A stretch of 64,000 nt of DNA from Episyrphus balteatus (GCF_945859705.1 NC_079134.1:51018402-51082401), one strand, 5' to 3'. Positions 36,190 to 48,490 are shown, counted from the stretch's first letter. The notes: generated from the sequence alone by a model not told the origin. Numbers and translations: made by a program.

Positions 36190-36565
36190 GAGGGTTTTAT
36201 ATAAAGCAGGTACAAAGGATTCATAAAGTTCTTAAAATTATTCTTGGTGAAAGGGTATTTTTTTGATGGGTTAAGTTGTGTGTGAGGAAGGTATCATAAC
36301 AGCTGACTTAAATTTTATTAATCTTTAAAACTTGGTGTAAATGTTTTGATTGGTATAAGAATTAAGAATCTATAAAGTGTAAAAAATTATCTTGAGTGAA
36401 AGGGTGTTTTTTTTAAGAAATGATGAAATTCGGAATTAGTACCACAAAAACTAGGAAAAAATTGTTACACCAATGAAAATTGGTAAAAATGTTTCATTTA
36501 TAACAGAAACCAAGAACTCGAACAGTCTATACAAATATTTTAAGTTAAAGGGTGTTTTTTTGGGA
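36190..36565 (+). repeat. Three imperfect tandem units upstream of a hAT relic
   Basis: A block ending in AAAGGGTGTTTTTTT (preceded by an AAAATTAT/ATTTTAAG stretch) recurs near 36250, 36400 and 36550, about 150 bp apart. These look like degenerate direct repeats. Confidence 0.4.
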
Positions 36566-37286
36566 AAAAGGCTAAACGCTAAACGTTGCCTTTGCAACAA
36601 ACATATTTTAAACAATTCTTTGGCAAAATCTTCCAAAGTCGCAATATGCAGGAATGCATCATCATCAATGAAGAAGGTTGCAGCTTTTGCCAATGTATCA
36701 GTGAAGCGATACAAAGTTTTCGAAGAGGAAATGGGAGGAGCGGCGTTAAAGGGGCTGTGCGAAACACGATGGGTCGAGCGACATGACGAGCACCTTCAAT
36801 TTCAAGGTCTGAACCTCGTGTATATTTGTAATGCTTTGGAGAGAATTTCCTGTTGGGAGGACAAGACTGCGGGTGAGGCACAGTGTCTAAAACAAGCCCT
36901 CCTAAGTTCGGAATTCCTAGTCGCATCTGTTTGCTTATGTGACATCTTAGGTATATATATAAAAAAAATTCTCAAAAACTATTTTATTGATCATTAATAT
37001 ATTTCAGGTGCAACTGTATCTCGCAGCAGATTTCTTCAAAAAGCCTCGTTAGACCTTTTTAAGGCAACGGATGCAGTAAAAGATGTGATGAGCATATTGG
37101 AAGAAAAAGGAAGGAAGCTGATTCTGTTTTTTGAAAGTTGTTCTCCGAAGCAAAAAAGATTGGTGACCAACTCGAAGTTGAAATAAAAAAACCAAGAATT
37201 GTCTCAAAACAAATACATCGAAAAAAAATAATCAGCCAGCACAATCAACAGAGGAATATTTCCGACGAGCAATATATGTGCCCTTT

Positions 37287-37558
37287 ATTATGAAAGTGGA
37301 CTAAGTCACTCCAAAAAATGCCTTCAAATCTAGCTTAAAAATAATTATTATTTAAGGGGTAAAGTTTATTTGAAAGCGAATTTGCAGTAAATAAACTTCT
37401 TTATTGCTCCTCTAGTGATTTCATAAAAGAAATATATATATTCTTTATTGCTCCTCTAGTGATTTCATAAAAGAAATATATTTAAATCGTTATAAGAAAA
37501 TTATTATGTAAGTTTTTCTTTGAACAATGCAAAAAGTGACTTAGTCCATTTTCATAAT
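37287..37558. mobile_element. 272-bp inverted-repeat insert in the hAT gene
   Basis: 23-bp inverted ends ATTATGAAARTGGACTAAGTC plus two bases, with one mismatch. It lies between the VPF and IPLLDS codons of the hAT frame. Outside it, CAACAGAGGAATAT (37246) and its exact complement (37570) are also inverted. No simple target duplication is seen. It contains a recent 44/41-bp tandem duplication at 37397-37481. Confidence 0.75.
37397..37481 (+). repeat. Tandem duplication, 44 + 41 bp
   Basis: TTCTTTATTGCTCCTCTAGT and its continuation through AAAAGAAATATAT occur twice, essentially identical, adjacent to each other. Confidence 0.85.
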
Positions 37559-38089
37559 CATGGGCACACATATTCCTCTGTTGGATTCAGTACTCACCGA
37601 TTTCAAAGATCGGCTATCACAAGATGTACATATTATCTTTATTTGAACTGGGTGTTTTTTTGCCAAAAACAACTGCTACAGAAAAGGACTTGGAAGCCGT
37701 GCGACGAGCAACAACATTTTATAGCCAGCTTTCAAATAACCCTCCCGTTTCGATGGTTGTCCAGGAATTCCAATTGTGGACAAAAAAATGGAAAAGAGAA
37801 ACTGAAAATGACCAAAAATTTCCGGATGACCTTAAAAAAATATTAGATGATGAGATACGTGTATGTATCCAAACATACATACATTTTTGCAAATACTTGC
37901 TTCGCTTCCTGTGAGTGTGGCAGCGGCCATTCTCAACACTAAGGGGTCTCAAGACCTGGCTGGGTGAAGAGCGTCTCACTGGCCTTGCCATTTTGAACGT
38001 TCATCGGGAAATTGAGGTCGATGTCGACACTGTGATAACAAGTTTTGATAATAAAAAGGATCACCGCCTAGAATTTGTAATATGAGTGT

Positions 38090-39980
38090 GCAAAATATTT
38101 GAACAGGCATATTAAGGTGGGTCAAAAAAATCGAAATTCATTACTTTGATTTTGTACTCCGAAAAATCGATTGCTAGACACCTCTAGGCAAATTTCTTTA
38201 CATATTCTTGTGGGAAATTGAACGCTCTACAAAAAAGGCCGTATACAATTTTTTTTAATCTAACCGTTTAATAGATATTTGAGGTCCAAAAATCGAAAAA
38301 CTCTTTACAAATTCGTTTTTTGTTCTTAATTTTGTAACAAAGACTGGCTTAAGCGTAGGCGAAAAGCCAACATGGAGTAATGAGGATCTTCTTGAACCGC
38401 GAGTCCGAGGAATTCGAATTTTCAGGTGGCGACGGATTCCAGGATGGGAGGGCACAGGGCACAACATCCACAGCGCAGCGAGGTGTGAACGAAAGTAGTG
38501 GTGAATCTGAGTTTTTTCTTTTGCTCCGGCATGTTACATGTGTTTTGAGATAGGTGAGTTCCGACAACGGGGGTAAAACCCCCCTACTTCCGACGAGCTG
38601 AACAGTGCACAACGAGCAAGCTGACGTACCCGTAGTGGACATTCTTCCCTTTCCCCAAGCCTTGTTCCGGAATTTTTCTGGGAACTACCCACTTGCCCAC
38701 ACCCCAAGTCCTACCTACCCTACCTAAACCGTCCTATCCTCTCCATTCCTTTTGCCGCATTTCAAATGGATAAATTCGACATGCTCTCCAGAAATTCTTA
38801 AATTGAAAAATATAAACTTCAAAGTGAAGAAATTTTCAAATCATGATTTTCTTTTCCAAGGTAATTTTGTTCCGTTAGATTGGTCAGTCTAGACAATTTG
38901 CACTGGTGAAAAGAGTGATGATGATGAATAATCTTATGAATGTTCTTAAGTTATGAACCCTTAAAGAATACCGACCTTTAAGTCTAGCGCGAGTATTAAA
39001 ATAAATAGTTTTAACTTAAAAATGTCAAACAATTTTATACAACATGAGCAACTATGCGCGACTTCAGCCATACATTTAAGTATATTTTACATTTTAAATC
39101 AAAACAACGAAATAAACCAAAACCAATACACATGTTTCTATATTTTCCCTGATTTCAAAAACCGCAAAATTCTTTCCGGCCAAAGTTATGTCCTTTTTAC
39201 GTGTTAGCTTAAGTCTGGTCTGAAGGAGAGAAAAAAAAAACAGTTTCACAGTATTCTCTATGCTTTTTTTTTTTCTTAGAAATGTATTGATATTATAACA
39301 GCATTAGTGTCCCAGGTGCGAAAGGTTATCAGTAAAGTGCGAACGTGCGAAAATTTCAATATTTTGAAAATTGGATTTTTTTTCCTCTTCTCCTAGACTT
39401 TTAGAAAAAATATTCTCGAGAGTGTTTTGTTTGAAAAGTTTCAAAGTGTGTGGTATTCTCGCATTAGCACCAAGAACATAGGTACCTTACCTACACATCA
39501 TCTGGTTGTAGATTGAAAATTAATGCTATTTACATTTTTGTGGGGTGTTTAGGACTCTTGCAGACATGTGCTATGTAAGTTGTGTCGGTCTGAATGGCAA
39601 AGAGAAATGATTTTTCGTTTTGTTTAAAATTCTTTTTTAAGTGAAAAATTAAGCTAGTCACTTGGTCTATGGGGAATATTATAGCTTTCGGATTTATTTT
39701 TGTGAAAAGCTACCCATATTAACCAAAGAATGCTGAAATTGTTTTACATGACTCCAGATGTTTTCGAGGTCTATTTCTTGGGATGAATTTTCAATTAGAT
39801 TAAAGAATGAGATTATCTACACTTGCATACCTACTTGTTTCCTATCTATAAAGAACTAGCTAACCCCACCCGCTTCGCTGAGTGCACTTTAAAAAAAATA
39901 GAACCTATTTGAAAATAAATTTAAACCGAAAAAAAAACTTGTTTATTGTAATGAACATTAACCAATTTATTGTAATTTAA
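38090..39980. other. Intergenic DNA with a GC-richer island (38345-38760)
   Basis: 38345-38760 is clearly GC-richer, with open frames on both strands (57-97 codons) but no recognised domain. It may be an eroded retrotransposon leader or ORF1. The rest is AT-rich with no supported gene. Confidence 0.4.
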
Positions 39981-39989
39981 GCAGTTATT

Positions 39990-40745
39990 GGACATTGTTA
40001 ATGGAATAATGGCACTTGATTCTGAAGGCCGAATTACACTTCAAAGCAATTTTAACTGTAATGTAAATTCAAAAAATGAATTGATTCAAAGTGTATTTCC
40101 AAGTATAAAGACAAATTACAAAAATCATACTTGGCTTAGTAACGTGCAATAATGGCTGGTACAAATAAAAATGTTTCTGAAATCAATGCAACAATTTTTA
40201 ACGATATAAACACACAATTTTTTTGCCAACAAATCGGTTGACCCTATCACAAATGAAAGCATTGTATTAAATTACCAAACGAAATTTTTGAATTCATTGG
40301 ATATACCAGGACTGCTGCCACATCATTTAGCGCGGAAAGTAGTAGCGCCCATTATAATGCTTCAGAACATACAGCAACCTAAACTTTGCAATGTACAAGA
40401 CTTGTCTTGAAGAAGTTAATGGCTAATTGAAGCTACCATTTTTTGTGGAAAATTCAAAGGCGAAGATGTTTTGATTTCTCAAGGTCCAATGATTCTGTCA
40501 GATTTCCCATTTGAATTTAAGCGTCTTCAATTTTCTGTAACATTGGCATTTGCTATAACCATAAATAAGGTCTATCTTTAAAAATATGTGGTATTAATTT
40601 AGTGAATCCTGTTTTTTCCCATTGTCGACTACATATATGTTGGCTGTTAGCGAGTAAGAAAACCATATGCTATATTTACATACCTATATCAAAGATGGAA
40701 AAACAAAAAATGGTGTGTATCAAAAAGCCTTGCCATATTATTAGG
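39990..40745 (+). pseudogene. Helitron PIF1-like helicase, C-terminal part
   Basis: Collinear helicase motifs: IVNGIMALDSEGRI, LIQSVFPSI, AGTNKNVSEINATIF (a TN..V..IN motif), then FLNSLDIPGLLPHHL, VVAPIIMLQNIQQPKLCN, LIEATIFCGKFKGEDVLI, DFPFEFKRLQFSVTLAFAIT, INK, ICGINLVNPVFSH, and a trailing KMEKQKM segment. This is the C-terminal half of a Helitron RepHel protein. The AQGQS part of the final motif is deleted and stops are scattered. The Rep nuclease and Helitron ends are not visible. Less decayed than 26,665. Confidence 0.85.
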
Positions 40746-40936
40746 CCCAAGCAAAAAAATAAAATTTTTGGTTTTTGTCTAAATGTCTTAAACTTTTTTT
40801 CTGTCCCATTTACCTGCGCTTATCATGTTGATAAGGATTGCCTTAAAAAAAGTCAAAGAATTCATACTTTTTGATACAAAATAACGTACAAAAAGGAATA
40901 AGCCCCAAAAGACGTTTCCTATGGAATTCATGCCGG

Positions 40937-41718
40937 GAGAATTATCAGACCGGTGCAATACTTAAATTTGTATTTCAAGGAATAACGTGACATTCTTAAC
41001 TTTATGGCAAGGACCCAGTTTTGCATAGATATAGAAGCTTCGAGCCTCGAGCCTATTCTGAAATCGTAGAATCAAAACGTTCCCAAGCTCATTTTTGTGT
41101 TGGTCTGGAGCCTTTCCCTGAAATAGCAGAAGAGCACTAAAATAGCAGAACAGCCAATAATTCTTTGCCGAAGGATACAAAGGGGTCAAGTCACAAAATT
41201 GCATTTTCGGGTTTTGATGAAATAAGAATAATCTCTTTTTTCTCTTTTATTTGGTTTTAAAAACATAAATTTAGAGCAACTCTTTCCTATTAGTCTAGTG
41301 AGTGAGAGCGTGAGAGGTAAAAATAAGAGGATCAATGCTCAAAAATTCATCGATTTTCATACATTACCTCAACTTCAATCACATTTTTTTTTTGCAAACT
41401 ATCATTTACGACTTAACCCCTTTGTACCCGGTGGCAGAGAATTATCAGATGATGTTTTTTTTATTTGAATATCGTACTGCTTGTACTACTCCAAATCTTA
41501 GAACATTACGTACTGTCCAGAGGATCAGAGCTTCTATGTTTATGCAAGTTGCGATCCTTGCCATAAAGTTAAGCGCATGCCACGTTATTCCTCGGTACAA
41601 AAAAATAAGTATTGGAACGGTCTGGTAATTATCCGGGCTCGAGGCTCGAAGCTTCTATATCTATGCTTGACTGGGTCCTTGCCCTAAAATTAAGAATATC
41701 ACGTTATCCTTTTTTGAT
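40937..41718. repeat. Compound inverted/direct repeat (foldback-like)
   Basis: A unit with the word order TTCTAT..CTATGC, TCCTTGCC, TAAAGTTAA, ACGTTATTCC occurs inverted at about 40976-41050. It occurs twice in direct order at about 41538-41600 and 41650-41712. A second pair, ATACAAAGGGGTCAAGTC (41174) and GACTTAACCCCTTTGTA (41411), forms an inner inverted repeat. No coding sequence. Confidence 0.65.
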
Positions 41719-41719
41719 T

Positions 41720-43525
41720 AGATTAGAGCAACCAGTGCACCAGAAAGCGTTGGATCCCAATGAGTTTCTGCTTCAAGCAAATTCAAATCTTGACAGGCAT
41801 CACAATATTCAAAATCAGACTATAAACAATAATAATTATTTTGAAAGCCTGTCTTAATAATTTTTTTTACAAATTAAGCTTAGTTAAACTTTTTAAAAAG
41901 CTAGAGTGTTTCTTCACTCGTACAAATTGACAGCTATGTGAAGATGGGAGAAAAGGTATTATTTTTTTTTATACAAACCATCTACATATTAATACCTTTC
42001 AAACAAAACAAAAATTACCAAAATTGGACCAGCCAAACGCGAGTTTATCGGCCACACACACTAAACGAACTCTATTTTATATATAAGATATATTTTTATT
42101 TCCAGCATTTATTTTTTTCATTTTCAGTTTTTCTCCGATTCATTAATCGAATAATTTCCTGAACAGAAGTAGGTATAATCTTATTATTTCAAGAAGTAAG
42201 AACAACCATCAACGAAAGAGTATTTTGGAAAAATAACTATTGGTGCAACCGTTCAAAAGAACTTCTTTTATTGAAAGAAAAATGTTGTCAGCTTAACAAA
42301 CAAAAAATAAATAAAAAGACTGTCTCTAAAGTTTATGTGCTTGCCTTGTATAAATCATTTATTAAGAGATTATGTTCTACCCTACTCCCCCCAACAAAAA
42401 AAGGTTTTCCTTCCATCCTTTTGCAAAGTGCACGACATTGGTACCAGTTGTTTCCATCTGATTTCTGACATATCACATCTCTTGAATTATTGTGATATCT
42501 CATACCCTTCGCCTTCGGCTTTCGTTTACAAGATCGTAGCTTTTTTATTTGGTAATTTTTTGTTTTTCTTCTTCACACTTCTTAGAGTTTCGTAGACAAT
42601 CTGGTAAAGGACTACATTTCTTTTACGGCCATCAAGACCACATGATGCTAAAAATACATGAAGACGAAGTTAAGCAAAAACAAAAAGAAACAAGTTATGT
42701 ATGTGACTTGAGAGGAAAAACATATATATTTTAGAAAACAAAGCGATTGGAAACCATACCAATTTTGTGTTTTTTATTTATTGCAGTTTGAACAGTAAAA
42801 ACGTGTTTGGATTTTTGGTAGCATCAAATGAAGTTCTTAGATTTTAGGTTTATGTTTATTTTTTAAATAAGCTTTATTCTTATTAAAAATTTAACTTGTG
42901 TGATTCATTTTTGTTAACGGGTTAAACCATATAAGACCATATCAGAGATACCCAAAGTAAATGGGAAACTTTCGTACTTTTTACCCCCCAAAACCTTTTT
43001 TTTTATTTCGTGTTGTTGTAATTTCTTTTGTATTCGTGAATAAATGTGAAAAACACACACCAAAAGCGTCCGATTTTTCAGGAATACTTAGCCAAAAGCG
43101 TCCGACACAGCTTGTAGGCAAACCAGTTTGACGTCAGAAGTTTCCCATCTCCTTCTGTGTATCTCTGGACCATATCCAAGATTTTGTCTACTTGATGAAA
43201 AAATCGTCTTTTTAAAGCCGAAATACCAAAAATTGCGATAAACTCAAAACTAGTTTTGAAACTCATCTTGTTCAAAATTACAAAAAATGAATTTTGGACC
43301 ATCTCTCCTGTGGTTTTCCTGAGTTCGGACAGGTGATAAATCTTCCTTCAAATGACTGAAATACGTTTTAAACCTCAGCGAAAATTTGATTAGATTTAGA
43401 TTAGGCTTAGGCGGGCAACTTTACAAAAATTAAATGGGTGAGTGAGGTCAAATTTTGGAAGAAGGGTTGTGGATAGTGTATTGCACGGTTGCACCTAAAG
43501 TAGATATGTTCGTCCATTAAAAACA
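41720..43525. other. Intergenic DNA
   Basis: No gene is recognised. Two nearby copies of CCAAAAGCGTCCGA (43060 and 43091) are the only repeat noted. Confidence 0.4.
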
Positions 43526-43528
43526 AAA

Positions 43529-43975
43529 ATGCACAAGACGATAGCCAAGCAGCATTGCCTTCGGGAATCTTATGACTCTATCAAATCGTTGGGACTCCAG
43601 GACTCCTCGGCTCGGTGGAGGCTACGTATTCGAAAGGCCAAAACAAGAGACGTAGAAGAAGAGTTTCAGCCTCTAATAGAGGACAATGCAGATGCCAATG
43701 TTTTACTGGAATTGGCATTGAACAGGTTAAACATTCCTATCCTTATTATTTGGGGGATTTTGTTAAATAATAAAAAACCATAACAGAACAAGGAAAGTGT
43801 TGGTGGAATCAATGAGCTTATTCCTAATTTAAATAAGTTTCCTTTTCTTGATTTGACAGAATTTCGTAAGATTTCATTGGGAATTTATCAAATCAAACAA
43901 GCTCGTTATAACTGTGGAGAACATCTGAAAAGTAATGGAAGTTATATAAAATCGAAGTTTGTGAAAACTTAATGC
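43529..43975 (+). pseudogene. Transposon-like coding fragment, family not named
   Basis: An open stretch to 43783 includes RLRIRKAKTRDVEEEFQPLI. After a shift comes FPFLDLTEFRKISLGIYQIK then QARYNCGEHLKSNGSYI. The GxYQxKQA..Y..EHL signature is one I associate with repeated, transposon-borne ORFs in arthropods, but I cannot name the superfamily. Broken by stops and small indels. Confidence 0.35.
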
Positions 43976-43989
43976 GAATTAATGGTGCA

Positions 43990-44520
43990 CATCTAAACTA
44001 ATTGGAAAAAATAACTTACTTAGTCAAAAAAAAATATTTTACATACATCCCTGTTAGTATGAATGACTTTTGAACTATTGTAATTGTCTTGTTGGTATGA
44101 GAACTGTTGGTTGTTGTGCTCTGCTCACGCTATGTGTATTTCGTGTGGTATTTGGGATTTGCTCAACAACCATAAATAGCTTTATTTTTAAATAATATTT
44201 TAATAGAAAATGAAATTGAAGAAGAATAAAAATGAAAAAAAAAAGGTTTAAGTTTGAAACCTTTTTGTTTATACAATTACAACATTACAAAACTTAAGCG
44301 AGAATGTTATCAACAGTAGTTTTTAAAAAAACGTTTTGTAAAAAAAAACGCAAATAGCTTTAATAAACAAGGTATTTTTGCACTTCTACAGACATTTGGT
44401 CTGACAACAAAAAAAAAATTTTTGGCTATTCCTGCCACATGGCACAACTGAATTTGTAGAGATGAACTATTGCTCTTCCCTCTGTTAAAGGATTAAAAAA
44501 TGCACTGTTATGACAGAGTT
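43990..44520. other. AT-rich spacer
   Basis: No gene seen; poly-A runs only. Confidence 0.4.
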
Positions 44521-44524
44521 ACTA

Positions 44525-45003
44525 AAATGATTCAGGTTTTAAACGAAGCCGAAAGGCTTTGGTTCTGACAAAATACGTTCGACAGTCATCGATAACGGGT
44601 CCAACTTTGTAAAGGCCTTAAACAAATACAGCACTTCTCCGATTTCTACGATTTCGATTATGACGGTGAAGGCACGGTTGAGAATGAAGTTCATGACGAG
44701 AATGATGAAATTCTTAAATTCCAAAACACAAACAACAAGAAGTTACCAAAACATTGCCGTTGTGCTAGCCACACGCTTAATTTTTGAAACTGTGGGGCAT
44801 TCCTTAAAATTTACAAGGTGCAACTCAACTTGCAACTCTGTGCAGTCTATTGTGCAGTGCAAGGAGAAGCTACGTGATCTTTGTGGCAGGTTATTAATGG
44901 CAAAATTAACCTTAGTTGAAATAGAGTACCTGGAGGAATATTGCAAGGTTATGGAGCCACTAACGACATGAGTAAGGTGAGAAAACCACATTCTAGAACT
45001 TAA
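44525..45003 (+). pseudogene. hAT (Ac/ZBED-like) transposase fragment
   Basis: Shifted frames give TVIDNGSNFVKA (the catalytic D..SN.. motif), an acidic loop (DGEGTVENEVHDENDE), KLPKHCRCASHTLN (hAT C..H motif) and a VEIEYLEEYCKVMEPLTT segment. This is the central part of an Ac-type hAT transposase. The order is correct, but several frame changes and stops make it a relic. Both ends of the protein are missing. A different family from 36,575 and 47,691. Confidence 0.8.
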
Positions 45004-45009
45004 TTGAGG

Positions 45010-45335
45010 AAGTTCATATCCTTAGCTCAAATCCCTACTTGCCAACCAAATGCTTCCCGCAACAATTCGATGGGGTTCCCATTAGGAGATTGCGGAGGCT
45101 AAACCATTTTTTCAGCACACCTTCTTTTTGCAAGTTATTAAGTTTGCTTTGATTTGTGTCTCTGAGTGAGATTGAAGAAAGGACAAAGCCCGACGAAGAG
45201 TATTAACAACTCCAGTGCCCAGGGATCGATATAAGCAGCATCATTTTGGACTAATAACCGGAGAAACATTTATCGCCGAAAAAGTACACGCGATAAGGAT
45301 CTTACCATGGAGGGGAGCTCAGAGCCGGAAGAGAA
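45010..45335 (-). pseudogene. Tc1-like transposase relic
   Basis: The minus strand contains PPQSPNGNPIELL-like codons at about 45060-45105, closely resembling the WPPQSPDLNPIE motif before the third catalytic residue of Tc1 transposases. Upstream on that strand is a short LQKEGVLKK segment. Little else is preserved. It abuts the preceding hAT relic in the opposite orientation. Confidence 0.45.
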
Positions 45336-45339
45336 CAAT

Positions 45340-45970
45340 AAATAGCTGGAAGAAATGGGCTCATGATCTAGTCTAGAGGAAAAATAAAGGCTCAATAAGA
45401 GGATCTAACTTCTCACAACACCCTTTCTAAAACCTGATAATATGTTATTTATTGATGTTTAAGATGAAGTGATCTACATTGTCTGCAAAAATATGGTGTG
45501 CTTACACTTGCATCATATCAAAAAATGCAAAAAAATAGGACGAGTCTCTATCTTGTAAATTAAGAACATCTTCGTGATACCTTACTTTTTGTGGAGAACT
45601 TGTAGTTTCCAATTTTAAAAAATGGTTCCCTTGGAGTTGGTCAAACCATCATTACAAACATTCTACAATCAACACCGTCGCTTTCATTCTCCACAACATT
45701 CATTCAACTTATTAATTATTTCGCCTTAAATGGAAAAAGAAGTCCTTTCGTTTATAAAAAAAAGGATGTTTAAAAACAAAAGCACTATATCTGTGACGTT
45801 GACCAATACAGAAGTCCTGGGTTTTTGATGCACCGAATCCCAAACAATATATTTTAAGTTTGCCTCCAAAATCAACGATCATAATGAAGTCGAAAACCAT
45901 TAATTACAGACTTGAACGTTTGAAGAAAAGACGGGAAGAATTGTCTCGCTAAGTAAGTAGATAAATAAAT
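45340..45970. other. Intergenic DNA
   Basis: No gene is recognised. Confidence 0.35.
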
Positions 45971-45977
45971 TGATAAA

Positions 45978-46430
45978 TTGAAAAAATCATATACAAAAAT
46001 AAAATTCATTGCGAATTATGTTGACAATATTATAGCAGTTATCAATAAAAAAGATTTAGAAATAATCCCAAAAACACTTAATGATTTAGAAAACAAAAAT
46101 CAACTTCCCTTCCTCGACATGAAACTTATAAAAAACAATAGAAAATTATATTCGACTGGTACAGTAAACGAATAAAAGGCAGAATGTTAAAATAAATGTC
46201 CTCTCAACACAATATTAAAAAACTTTTCAACCTCTTAAGGTTTCTCAATGATCGTTATTTTAAAACTGCTTGTCTTTTTTGCATATGGTATGATATTTTA
46301 AAACTCAATAATTGGAGCCTTGAAAAAGATTTTTCTTATCATTAATGAAATGAAACGTCTCTTTCAAGTCTTTGTACTCTACCAACTTTGCCAAAAAAAA
46401 TATTTTTGAATTTTTATCAATGATCAACAC
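45978..46430 (+). pseudogene. Penelope-like reverse transcriptase fragment
   Basis: A 65-codon open frame reads FIANYVDNIIAVINKKDLE, a decayed YxDD-type catalytic motif (YVDN). It continues IIPKTLNDLENKNQLPFLDM and a KLYSTGTVNE end. The LPFLD motif a short distance after the catalytic block is typical of Penelope-like elements. Downstream frames (KKLFNLLRFL, CTLPTLPKKIFLNF) may be its tail. No GIY-YIG endonuclease is seen. Confidence 0.6.
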
Positions 46431-46434
46431 TAAA

Positions 46435-47685
46435 GAAAAAGGATACATGTTCGAACCGAACCTATGATAATTTGTACTGTGATGAACTGTCTAATGATGA
46501 GTTGTCCGCTCGGATGAATTGTCCCTAAATAAATTGGGAATCAATACATAAAAATGAACTCTTGTTTGATCAAATCTACCTATGTTGTTTAATTATTGAA
46601 ATTTACTTTAAAAAAATTGCACACCCATCAGTGGCACAGCAAATTTAATGAGTTTTATATCCTCTGTCTTATTAATACATAAAACCTACCTATTCAACTG
46701 CAAAACTTTTTTTTTTATTTTATGATCATCTACTTCATCATCACCAATTTTTTTTTTTTTATAAATATTAATTCATCCAAACCAGTACTGTATTCACTAG
46801 CAAAAGTAATTATTTTTCACATCATCCAACGTAATCGCAACGAGACCACCATTAAAGTTCATTACATCTCCCACAACACAACTGACATTAATCCTTTGCA
46901 AAATGTAATTTAAGAAACAATAATGTTTTATACTCTTCGATACAATGAGGATACATTCTTTTTGTTTTTTTTTTTGCTTTAACTAATATGGTGTTGTTTA
47001 ACGTTCATGTCCTTGTTCTGATGTCTATATGGTCAGGGCCTGCTGCTGCTCGTATGTGTGGATTTCAAAAGGATGCTGAGCTAAATGATATTTTACCTTT
47101 TTTTTTGCATCAGATTTTTGCTACCCAGGTTAACTTCTTTATGATGGCACTTCACCAAACTACTATACAAACTATCAGGATAAAATACACATGATAACAT
47201 ACTAGGACTTTAGCTATCGAAGTGGTTTTAACGATGTTGCGCTTAGGTCCCAATGGAGTCATAAAACTTTTCTCGTTACTAGAGCTAATTACAAGCGACT
47301 AATACAGAAACCACACTCATTGACCGGCAAAATTATGGCGTTTTTTCTTATCATTTCGAGCAATTACTATATCCTACTATAATTTTATACGAAGTAAATT
47401 TTCTTAGGTTCTAAAGTTGGAGAGCAAGGTTTATATTTTTATCTTTTGTATCAATATGGAAAGAGTATTGGAAAATATAAAACAACCGCACTGTTTTTCT
47501 TTAACGAAGAAAATGGATCAATCATACTGCCGATAAAAATACTCAAAATAAGCATTCAAAATTTGAGAGCTTCAATTCAAGTCATTTAAAAATGGCAACA
47601 ATTATTTTTTCTAATTTCATTGTAAACTTAGAAAGTCATATATTTAATGGTCTACGAATTTTTAGTCTTGAAATAATTACTCCTT
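46435..47685. other. Intergenic DNA
   Basis: No supported gene; poly-T runs only. Confidence 0.35.
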
Positions 47686-47690
47686 GAACA

Positions 47691-48490
47691 ATGGCTACGC
47701 GCAAAAGAAAAACAAGCATACTTTGGGACGAGTTTGTGGAAGTTAGTTCCAAGAAAGCAGATTGCAAATATTGCAGCCTAATTATTGCATTTACCTCTGG
47801 GAACTGGGAGTTTGGACAATTTAAGCAGGCACATAAAAAGAAGGCACGCTGGAATATCATTGGGTTTTTAGAGCGCCAGGCATTACTAGCATTAAATAAA
47901 TAAGATCCTCGTCCACCACTTTCAAAAACCGATGTGGTGCCCAATGACACAACTGTTGTAGTTTTACCTGAGCCGCAAACATCGAACTCTCCTACAATAA
48001 AAAATCTATGCTGAAACCACAGGACTTCTTTCTCAACAAAAAACGATGTGAGCGAAGGAATATCATCCGCTTCGTTTAGTAGAGGGACTGGAGTTCTGCA
48101 AATTCTAGACTCTATTGTGCCTTTCGTACAAGTTGCCAACGCTAAAGGTCTGATATCCCAGCTTTGTTTTTAAGTGAATGAAGAAGTTAATTTAGAACTT
48201 TAAAATGTACCTGCAATCCCATTTGAGGGACTGCTGTTGACTTTTTGATTTTTTGAAAGAACCTTTACTCTTACGAAACGCTGATGTATATGCATATTGG
48301 GCGTCTAGCCCATTCGATTTTATCTAAGAACCGTAGCTATAAAATTTTTATCTGCGACACCCACTAGTGTTCCTAGTGAACGACTGTTCAGTGCTGCCGG
48401 ATAGATATATGCGGACAGAAGATCAAATTTGAGTGGTGAAAATGTTGACAAACTTTTGTTCTTAACATACAACATTATACTCTTTCGGCC
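47691..48490 (+). pseudogene. Internally deleted hAT (BED-finger) element
   Basis: The N-terminus is a BED zinc finger with start codon: TSILWDEFVEVSSKKADCKY then CSLIIAFTSGN, and a degenerate QAHKKK end. After about 400 bp of frame-shifted linker, 48335-48485 gives SATPTSVPSERLFSAAG and DRRSNLSGENVDKLLFL, the hAT C-terminal dimerisation motif. The catalytic middle (roughly 400 residues) is missing, so this is a deletion derivative joining both protein ends. The 167-codon minus-strand ORF here is antisense and not a gene. Confidence 0.82.

Larger units (their letters stand above)
36575..38085 (+). pseudogene. hAT transposase (ZMYM1-like) with intron, split by an insert
   Basis: 36590-36950 encodes CNKHILNNSLAKSSKVAICR, KKVAAFANVSVKR, LKGLCETRWVERHDEHLQFQ and EFLVASVCLCDILG. 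A 57-bp intron (GTATAT..TTTCAG, 36951-37007) follows, then SRFLQKASLDLF and an EYFRRAIYVPF end. A 272-bp palindromic insert (37287-37558) interrupts it. It resumes with IPLLDSVLTDFKDRLSQ. Near the 3' end, shifted frames give LASLPVSV and RLTGLAILNVHREIEVDVDT, the hAT dimerisation region. Several frameshifts occur. The N-terminal zinc-finger part is absent. Confidence 0.85.

Noticed and set aside
37397..37481. Direct repeats as a CRISPR-like array
   Set aside because: Only two adjacent copies without spacers, in eukaryotic transposon DNA; a simple tandem duplication.
47636..48139. 167-codon minus-strand ORF, one of the longest in the window
   Set aside because: Antisense to the hAT BED-finger relic, whose plus-strand frames match known motifs.
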